This document shows, in pieces, positions 5,862 to 13,276 of a DNA stretch of 13,525 bases (position 1 is the first letter of the stretch; each line of letters opens with the position of its first letter). The stretch comes from Actinomycetes bacterium (GTDB lineage: Bacteria > Actinomycetota > Actinomycetes > Actinomycetales > Cellulomonadaceae), in assembly GCA_023412515.1 (NCBI GenBank), contig JAEYNO010000457.1, positions 1 to 13,525 of the forward strand. Reading direction: 5' to 3'. The notes under the pieces are model-generated. The model was not told the DNA's origin. It ran no database searches and saw nothing but the letters and a program-made list of their open reading frames with translations. A program made the translations under genes and the position numbers.

Positions 5862-8440
5862 CGCTCCTCCTGGGTGCCGGCGGCACGTGCGGACAGCAGG
5901 TCGGGGTAGCCCTGCTCGTCGGGTCGGGCCGGGCGCGCCTGCCCGCGCACGGGCACGTACGCCAGGTCGGTGTCGGTCGCGTCGGGCGCGTTGACGTACG
6001 GCGTGAAGCGCCGCAGCATCTCGGGGTCCTCGAGCGTCGCGCGCCACTCGTCGACGTACGCTCCGACGTGCCGCGCGACCTCGGCCTCGAGCTCGGCGCC
6101 GATGCCGTCGGCGTCGTCGACCAGGACGCGCCGCAGCGCGTCGATGCCGCCCGGGTAGGCCGCGACCCACGGCGCCGTGCGCTGCAGGCGGTCGGCGCTG
6201 CGCACGTACAGCGCGAGGAACCGGTCGATCACCTGGATCAGGCGGTCGTCGTCGAGGTCCTCCGCGAGCAGGTCGGCGTGCCGGGGCGTGAAGCCGCCGT
6301 TGCCGCCGACGTACACGTTCCAGCCCTTCTCGGTCGCGATGACGCCCACGTCCTTGCCGCGCGCCTCGGCGCACTCGCGCGCGCAGCCCGAGACGCCGAC
6401 CTTGAACTTGTGCGGCGCGCGCAGGCCGCGGTACCGCAGCTCGAGGCGCACGGCCATGCTCGACGAGTCCTGCACGCCGAACCGGCACCACGTCGACCCG
6501 ACGCACGTCTTCACGGCGCGCAGTGACTTGCCGTACGCCTGCCCCGACTCGAAGCCCGCGTCGACCAGGCGCCGCCAGATCTCGGGGAGCTGGTCCTGCC
6601 GCGCGCCGAACATGCCGAGCCGCTGCGCGCCCGTGACGCGCGTGAACAGCCCGAAGTCGTGCGCGATCTGCGCGAACGCGAGCAGCTTCTCGGGCGTGAC
6701 CTCGCCGCCGGGCATGCGCGGGACCACCGAGTACGTGCCGTCCTTCTGCATGTTGCCCAGCAGGCGGTCGTTGGTGTCCTGCAGCGTGACCTGGTCGGGC
6801 TGCAGCACGTGCCCGATGCCCAGCGACGACAGGATCGAGGCGACGACCGGCTTGCAGACCGCGCAGCCGCGGCCCCGCCCGTGACGCGCGACGATCTCGG
6901 AGAACGTCCGCAGGCCCTCGGCGCGCACGAGCGCGTACAGCTCGGCGCGCGGCATGCCGAAGTGCTCGCACATCGCGTTCGAGACCGAGAACCCGGCCTT
7001 CTCGAGCGTGCCGTTGACGACCTTCGTGAACAGCGGCACGCACGACCCGCAGACCGTGCCGGCACGCGTGCAGGTCTTGACCTCGCCGACGCTGCGGCAG
7101 CCGTGCTCGGTGACGGCGGCGCGCACGGTGCCGACCGACACGTTGGAGCACGAGCACAGCACGACGTCGTCGGGCAGGTCGGTCTGCACGGGCGCCGCGC
7201 CGCCGGCGGGCGCGAGGAACGCCGACGGGTCGGCGCCCAGCGGCCGACCCAGCAGCGGGCGCAGCTGCGAGTACAGCTCGATGTCGCCGACGAACACGCC
7301 GCCCAGCAGCACGCGCGCGTCGTCGGACACCACGAGCTTGCGGTAGGTGCGCGCGACCGGGTCGGCGAACGTCACCTCGAGCGCGCCGGGCGTCAGGCCG
7401 AGCACGTCCCCGAACGCCGCGGCGTCGACCCCGACGCCCTTGAGCTTGGTGCCGTCGGCGGCCTTGGAGTAGACCGCGTCGCCGCCGAACAGCCGGTCGA
7501 CGACGACGTCGGCCATCGCGTTGCCGGGGGCCACCAGGCCGGCGCACTCGCCGTCGTGGCTCGCGACCTCGCCGATCGCCCAGACCGCCGGGTCCTCGGT
7601 GCGGCACGTGGGGCCGACCACGACGCCGCCGCGCTCGGCGACGGGCAGACCGCCCTCGCGGGCCAGGCGGTCACGCGGCCGGACGCCCGTGGAGTAGACG
7701 ACGACGTCGGCCGGCAGCACCTCGCCGTCGGACAGCTCGAGGCCCGCGACCGTGCCCTCGTCGCCCGCGAGCACGCGGCTCGCGGCGGTCGACGTGCGGA
7801 TCTCCATGCCGAGCTCGGTGACCAGGACGCGCAGCGCCTCACCGCCGCCCGCGTCGAGCTGCACGGCCATGAGCCGGTCGGCGAACTCGACGACGGTCGG
7901 CGCGACGCCGAGCGTGCCGAGCGCGGCCGCGGCCTCCAGGCCGAGCACGCCACCGCCGACGACGACGCCGCGCAGCGGGCGCCCGAGCGCGGCGGCGCGA
8001 CCCTCGACCCACGTGCGCAGGTCCTCCAGGTCGGCGAGCGTGCGGTAGCGCAGCACCCCGGGCAGGTCGGTGCCCTCGGCGCGCGGGACCCACGCCCACG
8101 AGCCCGTGGCCAGCACGAGCTGGTCGTACGGCTCGACGCGGCCGGACGCGGTGGTGACGGTCTGCGCGGCGCGGTCGAGCGCGACGACGCGGTCGCCTGT
8201 GACGAGCGTCGCGCGCGGGTCGTCCCACACGCTCGCGTCGAGGACGAGGTCCTCGGCCGTGCGGCCGGCGAACACCTCGGACAGGTGCACGCGGTCGTAG
8301 GGGGCGTGCGGCTCGTCGCCGATCACCGTGAGGGTCCAGTCGCCGTCGCGGCGGCACAGCTGCTCCGCGAACCGGTGCGCGACCATGCCCGCACCGACGA
8401 CGACCACGCGGCCGGGGGCTGCCGCCAGGTCTGCTGTCAT
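5858..8440 (-). CDS. nirB: nitrite reductase (NADH) large subunit
   Basis: An 860-residue large subunit that reduces nitrite to ammonium with NADH, carrying FAD, iron-sulfur clusters and siroheme. The N-terminal pyridine-nucleotide oxidoreductase has an FAD site VVVVGAGMVAHRFAE at 12-26 and an NADH site VVVGGGVLGLEAA at 159-171. BFD-like [2Fe-2S] cysteines are at C429, C431, C464 and C467, with a second CxxC at C526/C529. The siroheme/[4Fe-4S] ligands are TCVGSTWC (C646, C652) and SGCAREC (C686, C690). Length matches the family. ATG at 8440 (MTADLAAAPGRVVVVGAGM) is chosen because it leads straight into the FAD fold; the open extension to 8533 is GC-rich hairpin DNA with no homology. A ribosome site is weak. 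It is first gene of nirB-nirD-cobA and is separated from the upstream lipoprotein gene by a strong hairpin, so it should have its own promoter. Confidence 0.95.
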   Translation of the reverse strand: MTADLAAAPGRVVVVGAGMVAHRFAEQLCRRDGDWTLTVIGDEPHAPYDRVHLSEVFAGRTAEDLVLDASVWDDPRATLVTGDRVVALDRAAQTVTTASGRVEPYDQLVLATGSWAWVPRAEGTDLPGVLRYRTLADLEDLRTWVEGRAAALGRPLRGVVVGGGVLGLEAAAALGTLGVAPTVVEFADRLMAVQLDAGGGEALRVLVTELGMEIRTSTAASRVLAGDEGTVAGLELSDGEVLPADVVVYSTGVRPRDRLAREGGLPVAERGGVVVGPTCRTEDPAVWAIGEVASHDGECAGLVAPGNAMADVVVDRLFGGDAVYSKAADGTKLKGVGVDAAAFGDVLGLTPGALEVTFADPVARTYRKLVVSDDARVLLGGVFVGDIELYSQLRPLLGRPLGADPSAFLAPAGGAAPVQTDLPDDVVLCSCSNVSVGTVRAAVTEHGCRSVGEVKTCTRAGTVCGSCVPLFTKVVNGTLEKAGFSVSNAMCEHFGMPRAELYALVRAEGLRTFSEIVARHGRGRGCAVCKPVVASILSSLGIGHVLQPDQVTLQDTNDRLLGNMQKDGTYSVVPRMPGGEVTPEKLLAFAQIAHDFGLFTRVTGAQRLGMFGARQDQLPEIWRRLVDAGFESGQAYGKSLRAVKTCVGSTWCRFGVQDSSSMAVRLELRYRGLRAPHKFKVGVSGCARECAEARGKDVGVIATEKGWNVYVGGNGGFTPRHADLLAEDLDDDRLIQVIDRFLALYVRSADRLQRTAPWVAAYPGGIDALRRVLVDDADGIGAELEAEVARHVGAYVDEWRATLEDPEMLRRFTPYVNAPDATDTDLAYVPVRGQARPARPDEQGYPDLLSARAAGTQEER

Positions 8441-8474
8441 GCCCCGAGTTTTCAACGGTCCCGCCGTGGGTAAG

Positions 8475-8490
8475 TGGGCCGAACGGCCCA
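8475..8490. promoter_or_regulatory. inverted repeat upstream of nirB
   Basis: TGGGCCGAACGGCCCA consists of perfect 7-bp arms with an AA centre, 35-50 bp upstream of the nirB ATG. It is a candidate operator for the nir operon or a second part of the terminator region behind the lipoprotein gene. I saw no clear GlnR-type repeat in the same gap. Confidence 0.4.
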
Positions 8491-8501
8491 CCGGGCCGCG
8501 G

Positions 8502-8531
8502 GCCCGGGCGCCGGCGCACCGACGCCCGGGC
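8502..8531 (-). terminator. strong hairpin after the sugar-binding lipoprotein gene
   Basis: GCCCGGGCG (8502-8510) and CGCCCGGGC (8523-8531) are perfect 9-bp arms with a 12-base loop, starting 9 bases past the lipoprotein stop codon. No T-run follows. It probably insulates the nir operon from the sugar importer operon. Confidence 0.6.
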
Positions 8532-8539
8532 ACCCGCGA

Positions 8540-9877
8540 CTACTGGCCGAGCTGGTTCTGCAGGTCCTTCTGCGCCTGGTCGAGGGCCTGCTGCGGCGCG
8601 ACGCCGTTCTCGTAGACCTCGGTCAGGGTGGTGGTCGTGAAGAGGTTGTTCAGCGTCGGCAGGTTCGGGTTGGCGAAGCCGTCGAAGTGGCCGATGCCGT
8701 CCTTGACCTCGTTGAGCACGTCGAACAGGTTCGTGCGGAAGTACTTGTTGAACTTGTTCTCCGGGTCCTTCGTGACCGCCTCGTCCTCCCACACCGACAT
8801 GTTGACGGGGTCGAAGCCGAGGACCTGCCACACGGCGACGTTCGCCTCGGGCGACAGCTTGGCGAACGCGAGCCACTCCGCCGCGAAGTCCTTCTTCGGC
8901 GACGACTCGATGACGGCCGTCCCGGTGCCGCCGCCACCGATCGTGGCGACCTCGCCGCCCTCGACGACGGGCGCCGGCGCGATCGCGACGTCACCGGCGA
9001 GGTCGGGCATGTAGTCGACGAAGCGTGACGTGTACCAGGCGGGGTACACGACGGCGGCGTAGTCGCCGCTGTTGATGGCGCCGAACGCCTCCTCGTCGTC
9101 GGGGCTGCCGCCGGGGATGGTGGAGATGGCGCCCGCGTCGAGCATGGCCTTCTGCATCTCGAACGCCTTGACGACGTCGGGGTTGGCGACGTCGACGTCG
9201 CCGTCCTCGTCGAAGAAGTTGCCCCCGAGCTGAGCGACGATGAGCGGCTCGACGAAGTTGACGGTCGTGCTGGCGACGCCGAACGCCTTGCCGGTCGCCT
9301 GGTGGTACGTCGCGCCGGCCTCCGAGAAGTCGTCCCAGGTCTCGATGGTCGTGTAGTCGATCCCGGCCTCCTCGAGGAGGGCGGCGTTGTAGAACGTCAC
9401 GAACGCCCCGACGTGCATGGGGAAGCCGAGGATCTTGTCCGCACGGGTGTAGAGGTCGAGGCGCGCCTGGACGATGTCGCCCTGGTAGGGCTTGGCGGCC
9501 TCGGACAGGTCCATGAGCGGGGTGCGGCCGTCCGCGGCCACGAAGTTGCCGAACTTGTTGACCTCGATGTCGACGACGTCCGGCAGGCCGGAGCCCGAGT
9601 TGACCGCGAGCTGCAGCTTGTTGTGCATGTCCTGGTACGGGTAGACGGTCACGTCGAGGTCGACGGGACGGTCGGGGTTCTGCTCGTTCCACTCCTCGGC
9701 CATCTGCTCGTAGTAGTCCGCGTGGAGCTCGGCGAACACCCACATGCTGAGCGCGGTGGCCTCGCCGTCGGCGGGGGCCGCCGCGGGCTCGTCCGAGCCG
9801 CCGCTGCACGCCGAGAGCATGAGCGCGCCTGCCAGGCCGGCCGCGACGAGCGCCGGGTACCTGCGTGGTCCTGCCAT
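8540..9877 (-). CDS. ABC sugar importer, substrate-binding lipoprotein
   Basis: A 445-residue family 1 extracellular solute-binding protein. The signal peptide ends in the lipobox LSAC with the lipidated cysteine at residue 24, followed by a Ser/Gly/Ala/Asp/Pro-rich linker, so the protein should be anchored to the outer face of the membrane. The mature part shows family features such as ALSMWVFAELHADYYEQMAEEW (two adjoining pieces near 42-63), GSGLPDVVDIEVNKF near 95-109, and the conserved WLAFAKLSPEANV near 335. The ATG at 9877 has GGAG 8 bases upstream. It follows two permease genes with a 46-bp gap; in many such operons the binding protein comes first, so this order is somewhat unusual. 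The sugar cannot be told from sequence. Confidence 0.92.
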   Translation of the reverse strand: MAGPRRYPALVAAGLAGALMLSACSGGSDEPAAAPADGEATALSMWVFAELHADYYEQMAEEWNEQNPDRPVDLDVTVYPYQDMHNKLQLAVNSGSGLPDVVDIEVNKFGNFVAADGRTPLMDLSEAAKPYQGDIVQARLDLYTRADKILGFPMHVGAFVTFYNAALLEEAGIDYTTIETWDDFSEAGATYHQATGKAFGVASTTVNFVEPLIVAQLGGNFFDEDGDVDVANPDVVKAFEMQKAMLDAGAISTIPGGSPDDEEAFGAINSGDYAAVVYPAWYTSRFVDYMPDLAGDVAIAPAPVVEGGEVATIGGGGTGTAVIESSPKKDFAAEWLAFAKLSPEANVAVWQVLGFDPVNMSVWEDEAVTKDPENKFNKYFRTNLFDVLNEVKDGIGHFDGFANPNLPTLNNLFTTTTLTEVYENGVAPQQALDQAQKDLQNQLGQ

Positions 9878-9923
9878 GGTGGTGACTCCGTTTCGTTGTG
9901 TGGTGCGGGTGGCGGGGTGGCGT

Positions 9924-10835
9924 TCAGCCCTTGAGCGCCCCCGCCGTCATCCCGGCGACGAAGAATCGCTGGAAGCAGAGGAAGAGCACGAGGACGGGCA
10001 GGAGGGAGAAGAAGGACCCGATGATCAGCAGGTCGTAGTTGTTCCCGTACGGCGTGAGCAGGGTGTTCAGGCCGATGGGCAGCGTGAACTTCTCCGCGGA
10101 GCGCAGCACCAGCAGGGGCCACAGGAAGTTGTTCCACGTGACCATGCCGTTGAGGATCGCCATGGCGGCCAGCGCCGGCCGGGAGATGGGCAGGACGACC
10201 TTGAAGAAGATGCCGAACTCGGTGACGCCGTCGACGCGGCCCGCCTCGAGCAGCTCCTTGGGGATCCCCGTGAAGTACTGCCGGAAGAAGAAGATCGTCA
10301 CGGACGCCGCGAGGAACGGGATGACGATGACGCCGTACGAGTCCGCGAGCCCGAGATCGTTCACCATGACGTACAGCGGCAGCATCATGATCTCGAACGG
10401 CACGGTCATGAGGAGCAGCACCGCGACGAACGCGGCGGTCTTGCCCTTGAAGTCGTACATCGCGAAGCCGTAGGCGACGAACGAGCTGACGAGCAGCGTG
10501 CCGGCCACCTGGACGAGCGTGAGCCCCACCGAGTTGGCGAACCACCGGAAGTACAGGCCGGAGTCGGTGAGGAGCATGACGTAGTTGTCGAGCCGGAACG
10601 ACGAGACGTCGACGTCGAGCCGCAGGCCGCTGCGCATGATCTCGCCGCCGTCCTGGAACGTGCCGACGAAGATGACGAGCAGCGGCACCAGGACGAGGAG
10701 CCCGATGACGGCGAGGAAGACGCTCTGGATCGTCACGAACGTCGCGCGCGGCAGCGGGTACCGGCGGCGGCCGGGGTCGCCCGTGGCGCGCTCCGGCGAA
10801 GGGGCGGGCCTGGTCGTGGTGGTCGGCGCGCTCAT
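9924..10835 (-). CDS. ABC sugar importer permease, MalG type
   Basis: A 303-residue inner-membrane permease of the carbohydrate uptake 1 family. The first membrane segment lies near 36-58 and five more follow from about 100 to 295, giving the usual six. The EAA loop that docks the ATPase is at about 192-222 (PKELLEAGRVDG then FFKVVLPISRPAL). The C-terminus FFVAGMTAGALKG is the standard MalG ending. ATG at 10835 is supported by AAGGAG 6 bases upstream and overlaps the stop of the preceding permease gene by 4 bp (ATGA), so the two membrane subunits are translationally coupled. No ATPase gene is nearby; actinobacteria often use one shared MsiK-type ATPase encoded elsewhere. Confidence 0.93.
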   Translation of the reverse strand: MSAPTTTTRPAPSPERATGDPGRRRYPLPRATFVTIQSVFLAVIGLLVLVPLLVIFVGTFQDGGEIMRSGLRLDVDVSSFRLDNYVMLLTDSGLYFRWFANSVGLTLVQVAGTLLVSSFVAYGFAMYDFKGKTAAFVAVLLLMTVPFEIMMLPLYVMVNDLGLADSYGVIVIPFLAASVTIFFFRQYFTGIPKELLEAGRVDGVTEFGIFFKVVLPISRPALAAMAILNGMVTWNNFLWPLLVLRSAEKFTLPIGLNTLLTPYGNNYDLLIIGSFFSLLPVLVLFLCFQRFFVAGMTAGALKG

Positions 10836-11779
10836 CGGGACTCCTTCTTGAACGTGCCGGTGAGGGTGAGGTAGGTGAGGTTGATCGCCATGATCACGAC
10901 GAGCAGGACCACCCCCACGGCGGACGCGTAGCCGAGGTCGTTCTCCTCGATGCCGCGGCGGTACAGGTAGCCGACGACCGTCAGGCCCTGGTTGTTCGGG
11001 GAGCTGTTGCCGGCGTAGAGCATGAAGCTCTCGAGGAACATCGCCAGGCCGCCGTAGATGCTGATGGTCGTGACGTAGACCATGGTCGGCTTGATGTTCG
11101 GCAGGGTGATGGAGAAGAACTGCCGGAGCTTGCCGGCGCCGTCGATCGACGCCGCCTCGTAGTACTCGTCGGGGATCGACTGCAGGCCGGACAGGAAGTA
11201 CAGGATGTTGACGCCGGTGTAGCGCCAGGTCGCCAGCGCCAGCAGCGCGACGAGGCCGCCGAGGTCGGTGCGCAGCCACCGCACGGGGTCCGCCCCGAAC
11301 CACGCGATCACCTGGTTGACCAGGCCCGTGCTGGTCTCGGCGAACATGAGCCGGAAGATGATGCCGGCCACGACCACGGACGTCAGTGCCGGGACGAACA
11401 TCGACGCCTTGAAGAGGTTCTTCAGGCGGGTCGACCCGAGCCGCGCGTTGATCACGACCGCGAGCAGCAGCGGGACGGGGATGAGGATGACGAGGGTCAG
11501 CACCATGTAGCGGGCGCTGTTGAACATCGCCTGCCAGAAGATCCGGTCCCGCCACAGCCGCTCGAAGTTGTCGGTGCCGACGAACGCGGCCTCGCCGAAC
11601 ATCACGTTCTGCGTGCTCATGACGAACGTGCGCACGAGCGGCACCGCCCAGAACGCGAGCAGCGTGATGACGAACGGCGCGATGAAGAAGTACGGGGCCA
11701 GGCGCTGCGAGTACAGCAGGTTCTTCCACCGGCCGGCGGCCGGTGCTCGGGACGCGAGGCGTCCTGGGGGCTGAGCCAC
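10832..11779 (-). CDS. ABC sugar importer permease, MalF type
   Basis: A 315-residue membrane permease, first gene of the importer operon. The first membrane segment is near 30-52 (PYFFIAPFVITLLAFWAVPL), followed by a short periplasmic stretch and five more segments. The EAA loop is at about 206-231 (YYEAASIDGAGKLRQFFSI then TLPNIKP). The GTG at 11779 is chosen over an ATG at 11854 because GGAGGAG (11785-11791) sits 5 bases upstream and the family's N-terminus begins just here; the longer version would add 25 unrelated residues from the leader. The upstream gap to the divergent lacI-type gene is 260 bp and holds a promoter and palindromic operator. Confidence 0.92.
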   Translation of the reverse strand: MAQPPGRLASRAPAAGRWKNLLYSQRLAPYFFIAPFVITLLAFWAVPLVRTFVMSTQNVMFGEAAFVGTDNFERLWRDRIFWQAMFNSARYMVLTLVILIPVPLLLAVVINARLGSTRLKNLFKASMFVPALTSVVVAGIIFRLMFAETSTGLVNQVIAWFGADPVRWLRTDLGGLVALLALATWRYTGVNILYFLSGLQSIPDEYYEAASIDGAGKLRQFFSITLPNIKPTMVYVTTISIYGGLAMFLESFMLYAGNSSPNNQGLTVVGYLYRRGIEENDLGYASAVGVVLLVVIMAINLTYLTLTGTFKKESR

Positions 11780-11784
11780 TTCTT

Positions 11785-11806
11785 CTCCTCCTGCCTCCAG
11801 GGAGGC
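11785..11806 (-). promoter_or_regulatory. ribosome site and adjacent inverted repeat of the importer operon
   Basis: GGAGGAG at 11785-11791 lies 5 bases before the GTG of the first permease and decides that start. Directly upstream is a perfect inverted repeat, GCCTCC and GGAGGC with a 2-base centre (11793-11806). Its CCTCC can pair with its own partner or with the ribosome site, which would allow a translational switch. That use is only a possibility. Confidence 0.45.
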
Positions 11807-11913
11807 GCCCGGGGTCGCTCGTCGTCGATGACGGGCTGAGCAGCACCACAGCACTGCCCCGAGAGGCGCGATGTGCCGTCGTCTCTGACGTTGAACACCG
11901 CTGACCTGGCCGT

Positions 11914-11927
11914 TTACGACGTCGTAA
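11914..11927. promoter_or_regulatory. 14-bp perfect palindrome, candidate LacI-family operator
   Basis: TTACGACGTCGTAA is fully symmetric with a central CG, as typical for LacI-family operators. It lies between the divergent importer and lacI-type genes, about 4-17 bases downstream of the predicted importer transcription start, a good place for repression. It also overlaps TACGAC, a possible -10 for the regulator gene with TTGAAC (11891-11896) 18 bases upstream, which would give autoregulation. Confidence 0.7.
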
Positions 11928-11937
11928 TGGCTCGGCC

Positions 11938-11967
11938 ACTATTGCTTCCCCGCGACGGACCTGTCAA
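11938..11967 (-). promoter_or_regulatory. promoter of the sugar importer operon
   Basis: On the minus strand a perfect TTGACA (11962-11967) is followed after 18 bases by AATAGT (11938-11943), matching TATAAT at four positions. The start point would be near 11931, leaving a leader of about 150 bases with the palindrome at its beginning. Confidence 0.55.
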
Positions 11968-12039
11968 CCTCGTGGCCATGACGAGAAGTCGGGCGCTCCG
12001 CCGGGCGCACGTCCCGGCACACCGGACGGCGGCTCCGGC

Positions 12040-13119
12040 GTGAGGGTGACGATGCACGACGTCGCGCGGCTGGCGGGCGTCTCCAACAAGACGGTCTCCA
12101 ACGTCGTCAACGACCACCCGCACGTGAGCCCCGGGACCCGGGCGCGCGTGCAGCGCGCCATCGACGAGCTCGGCTACCGCCCCAACCTCTCCGCTCGCGG
12201 GCTCCGGTCCGGGCGCACGGGCGTCATCGGGCTGGCCGTCCCCCAGCTGCGCCAGCCCTACTTCGCCGAGCTCGCCGACGCCGTCATCGCGGCCGCCGAG
12301 CGGCGCGGCCTCGGCGTGATCGTCGGCCAGGCCGGCGCCGACCGCGCGCACGAGACGGCCGTCCTGGCCAACGGCCTGCGGCAGACCGACGGCCTGCTCT
12401 TCAGCCCCGAGCACCTCGGCACCGAGGACCGCGGTCAGCTCGACGACGTGACCTACCCGCTCGTCCTGCTCGGCGAGCGCATCTTCGGCGGGCCGAACGA
12501 CCACGTCACCATGCACAACGTCGAGGGCGCGCGGGCCGCGGTCGAGCACCTGCTGTCCCTCGGCCGGCGACGCGTCGCCGTCGTCGGGGCGCACCCCGAC
12601 CGCCGCACCGGGCAGATGCGCCCCTCCGACCTGCGCGTCCGCGGCTACCGCGAGGCGCTCACGGTCGCGGGCGTGCCGGAGGACCCGCGCCTCGAGGTCG
12701 CCGTCGCGCCGTGGCTGCCCGTCAACGGCGTCGAGGCCACGCGCGAGCTCATCGCGTCGGGCGTCGAGTTCGACGCGATCCTCGCGCTCAACGACAGCCT
12801 CGCCATCGGTGCGCTGCGCGCCCTCGCGGAGGCCGGCCGCCGCGTGCCCGACGACGTCGCGGTCATCGGGTTCGACGGGATCGCGGACGGGCGCTTCACC
12901 ACGCCGTCGCTGTCCACCGTCGACCCCGGCCGCGAGGAGATCGCCGAGACGGCCGTCGCGATGCTCGTCGAGCGGATCGAGGACGGCGACCGCGCGCTGC
13001 GCGCCCGGCGCTTCCACAAGGCCGCGTTCCGCATCGTGGCCCGGGAGTCCACGGGCGCGAGCACCGACGTCGTGGGGCCGTGGCTGCCGCACCCGCCCGC
13101 GACGGACGGGCGCGGCTGA
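12040..13119 (+). CDS. LacI-family transcriptional regulator
   Basis: A 359-residue repressor. The N-terminal helix-turn-helix reads TMHDVARLAGVSNKTVSNVV (residues 4-23), with the hinge region RPNLSARGLRSGRTG at 47-61 that contacts the minor groove. The periplasmic-binding-like sensor domain follows from about 62 (VIGLAVPQLRQPYFAEL) to the end, with ILALNDSLAIGALRAL (247-262), DDVAVIGFDG (271-280) and the effector-side TTPSLSTVDPG (287-297). The start is uncertain: GTG at 12040, GTG at 12046 and ATG at 12052 are in frame, and only the ATG has a good GAGGG 7 bases upstream; all keep the DNA-binding domain. It is divergent from the sugar importer operon, which it probably represses through the palindrome at 11914-11927; the inducer would be the imported sugar or a product of it. 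Confidence 0.92.
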   Translation: MRVTMHDVARLAGVSNKTVSNVVNDHPHVSPGTRARVQRAIDELGYRPNLSARGLRSGRTGVIGLAVPQLRQPYFAELADAVIAAAERRGLGVIVGQAGADRAHETAVLANGLRQTDGLLFSPEHLGTEDRGQLDDVTYPLVLLGERIFGGPNDHVTMHNVEGARAAVEHLLSLGRRRVAVVGAHPDRRTGQMRPSDLRVRGYREALTVAGVPEDPRLEVAVAPWLPVNGVEATRELIASGVEFDAILALNDSLAIGALRALAEAGRRVPDDVAVIGFDGIADGRFTTPSLSTVDPGREEIAETAVAMLVERIEDGDRALRARRFHKAAFRIVARESTGASTDVVGPWLPHPPATDGRG

Positions 13120-13131
13120 CCCCCGCTCCGG

Positions 13132-13155
13132 GGCGGGGCAGGAGACGGCCCCGCC
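13132..13155 (+). terminator. GC-rich hairpin after the LacI-type gene
   Basis: GGCGGGGC (13132-13139) and GCCCCGCC (13148-13155) form perfect 8-bp arms with an 8-base loop, 12 bases past the stop codon. A smaller overlapping stem, CCCCG-CTC-CGGGG at 13121-13133, precedes it. No T-run follows. Confidence 0.55.
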
Positions 13156-13163
13156 GTCGGTGG

Positions 13164-13186
13164 GACGTGAGGCGACGTCTCACGTC
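13164..13186. repeat. interrupted palindrome upstream of the second hydrolase
   Basis: GACGTGAG (13164-13171) and CTCACGTC (13179-13186) are perfect 8-bp inverted arms separated by 7 bases. The site lies about 90 bp upstream of the hydrolase GTG and behind the terminator-like hairpin. It could be an operator or part of a terminator. TACGCT at 13232-13237 is a possible -10 for the hydrolase gene, without a clear -35. Confidence 0.45.
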
Positions 13187-13276
13187 GCGAGAAACCCGAC
13201 CAGATTCATCTCCTTTTAGTTCGACCGTGCCTACGCTGCGAGGAGCCCGCCCGACCGCCGCCGACAGGAGCTCGCC

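Noticed and set aside
5521..5886. N-terminal extension of cobA to 5886
   Set aside because: The extra 122 codons are arginine-rich sequence in another frame of nirD; the GTG at 5520 with a 4-bp overlap gives the normal protein.
6659..8473. Very long plus-strand open frame (604 codons) opposite nirB
   Set aside because: It is a GC-rich antisense shadow: Arg/Ala/Gly/Asp-rich, with no recognisable domain, whereas nirB on the other strand has every family motif.
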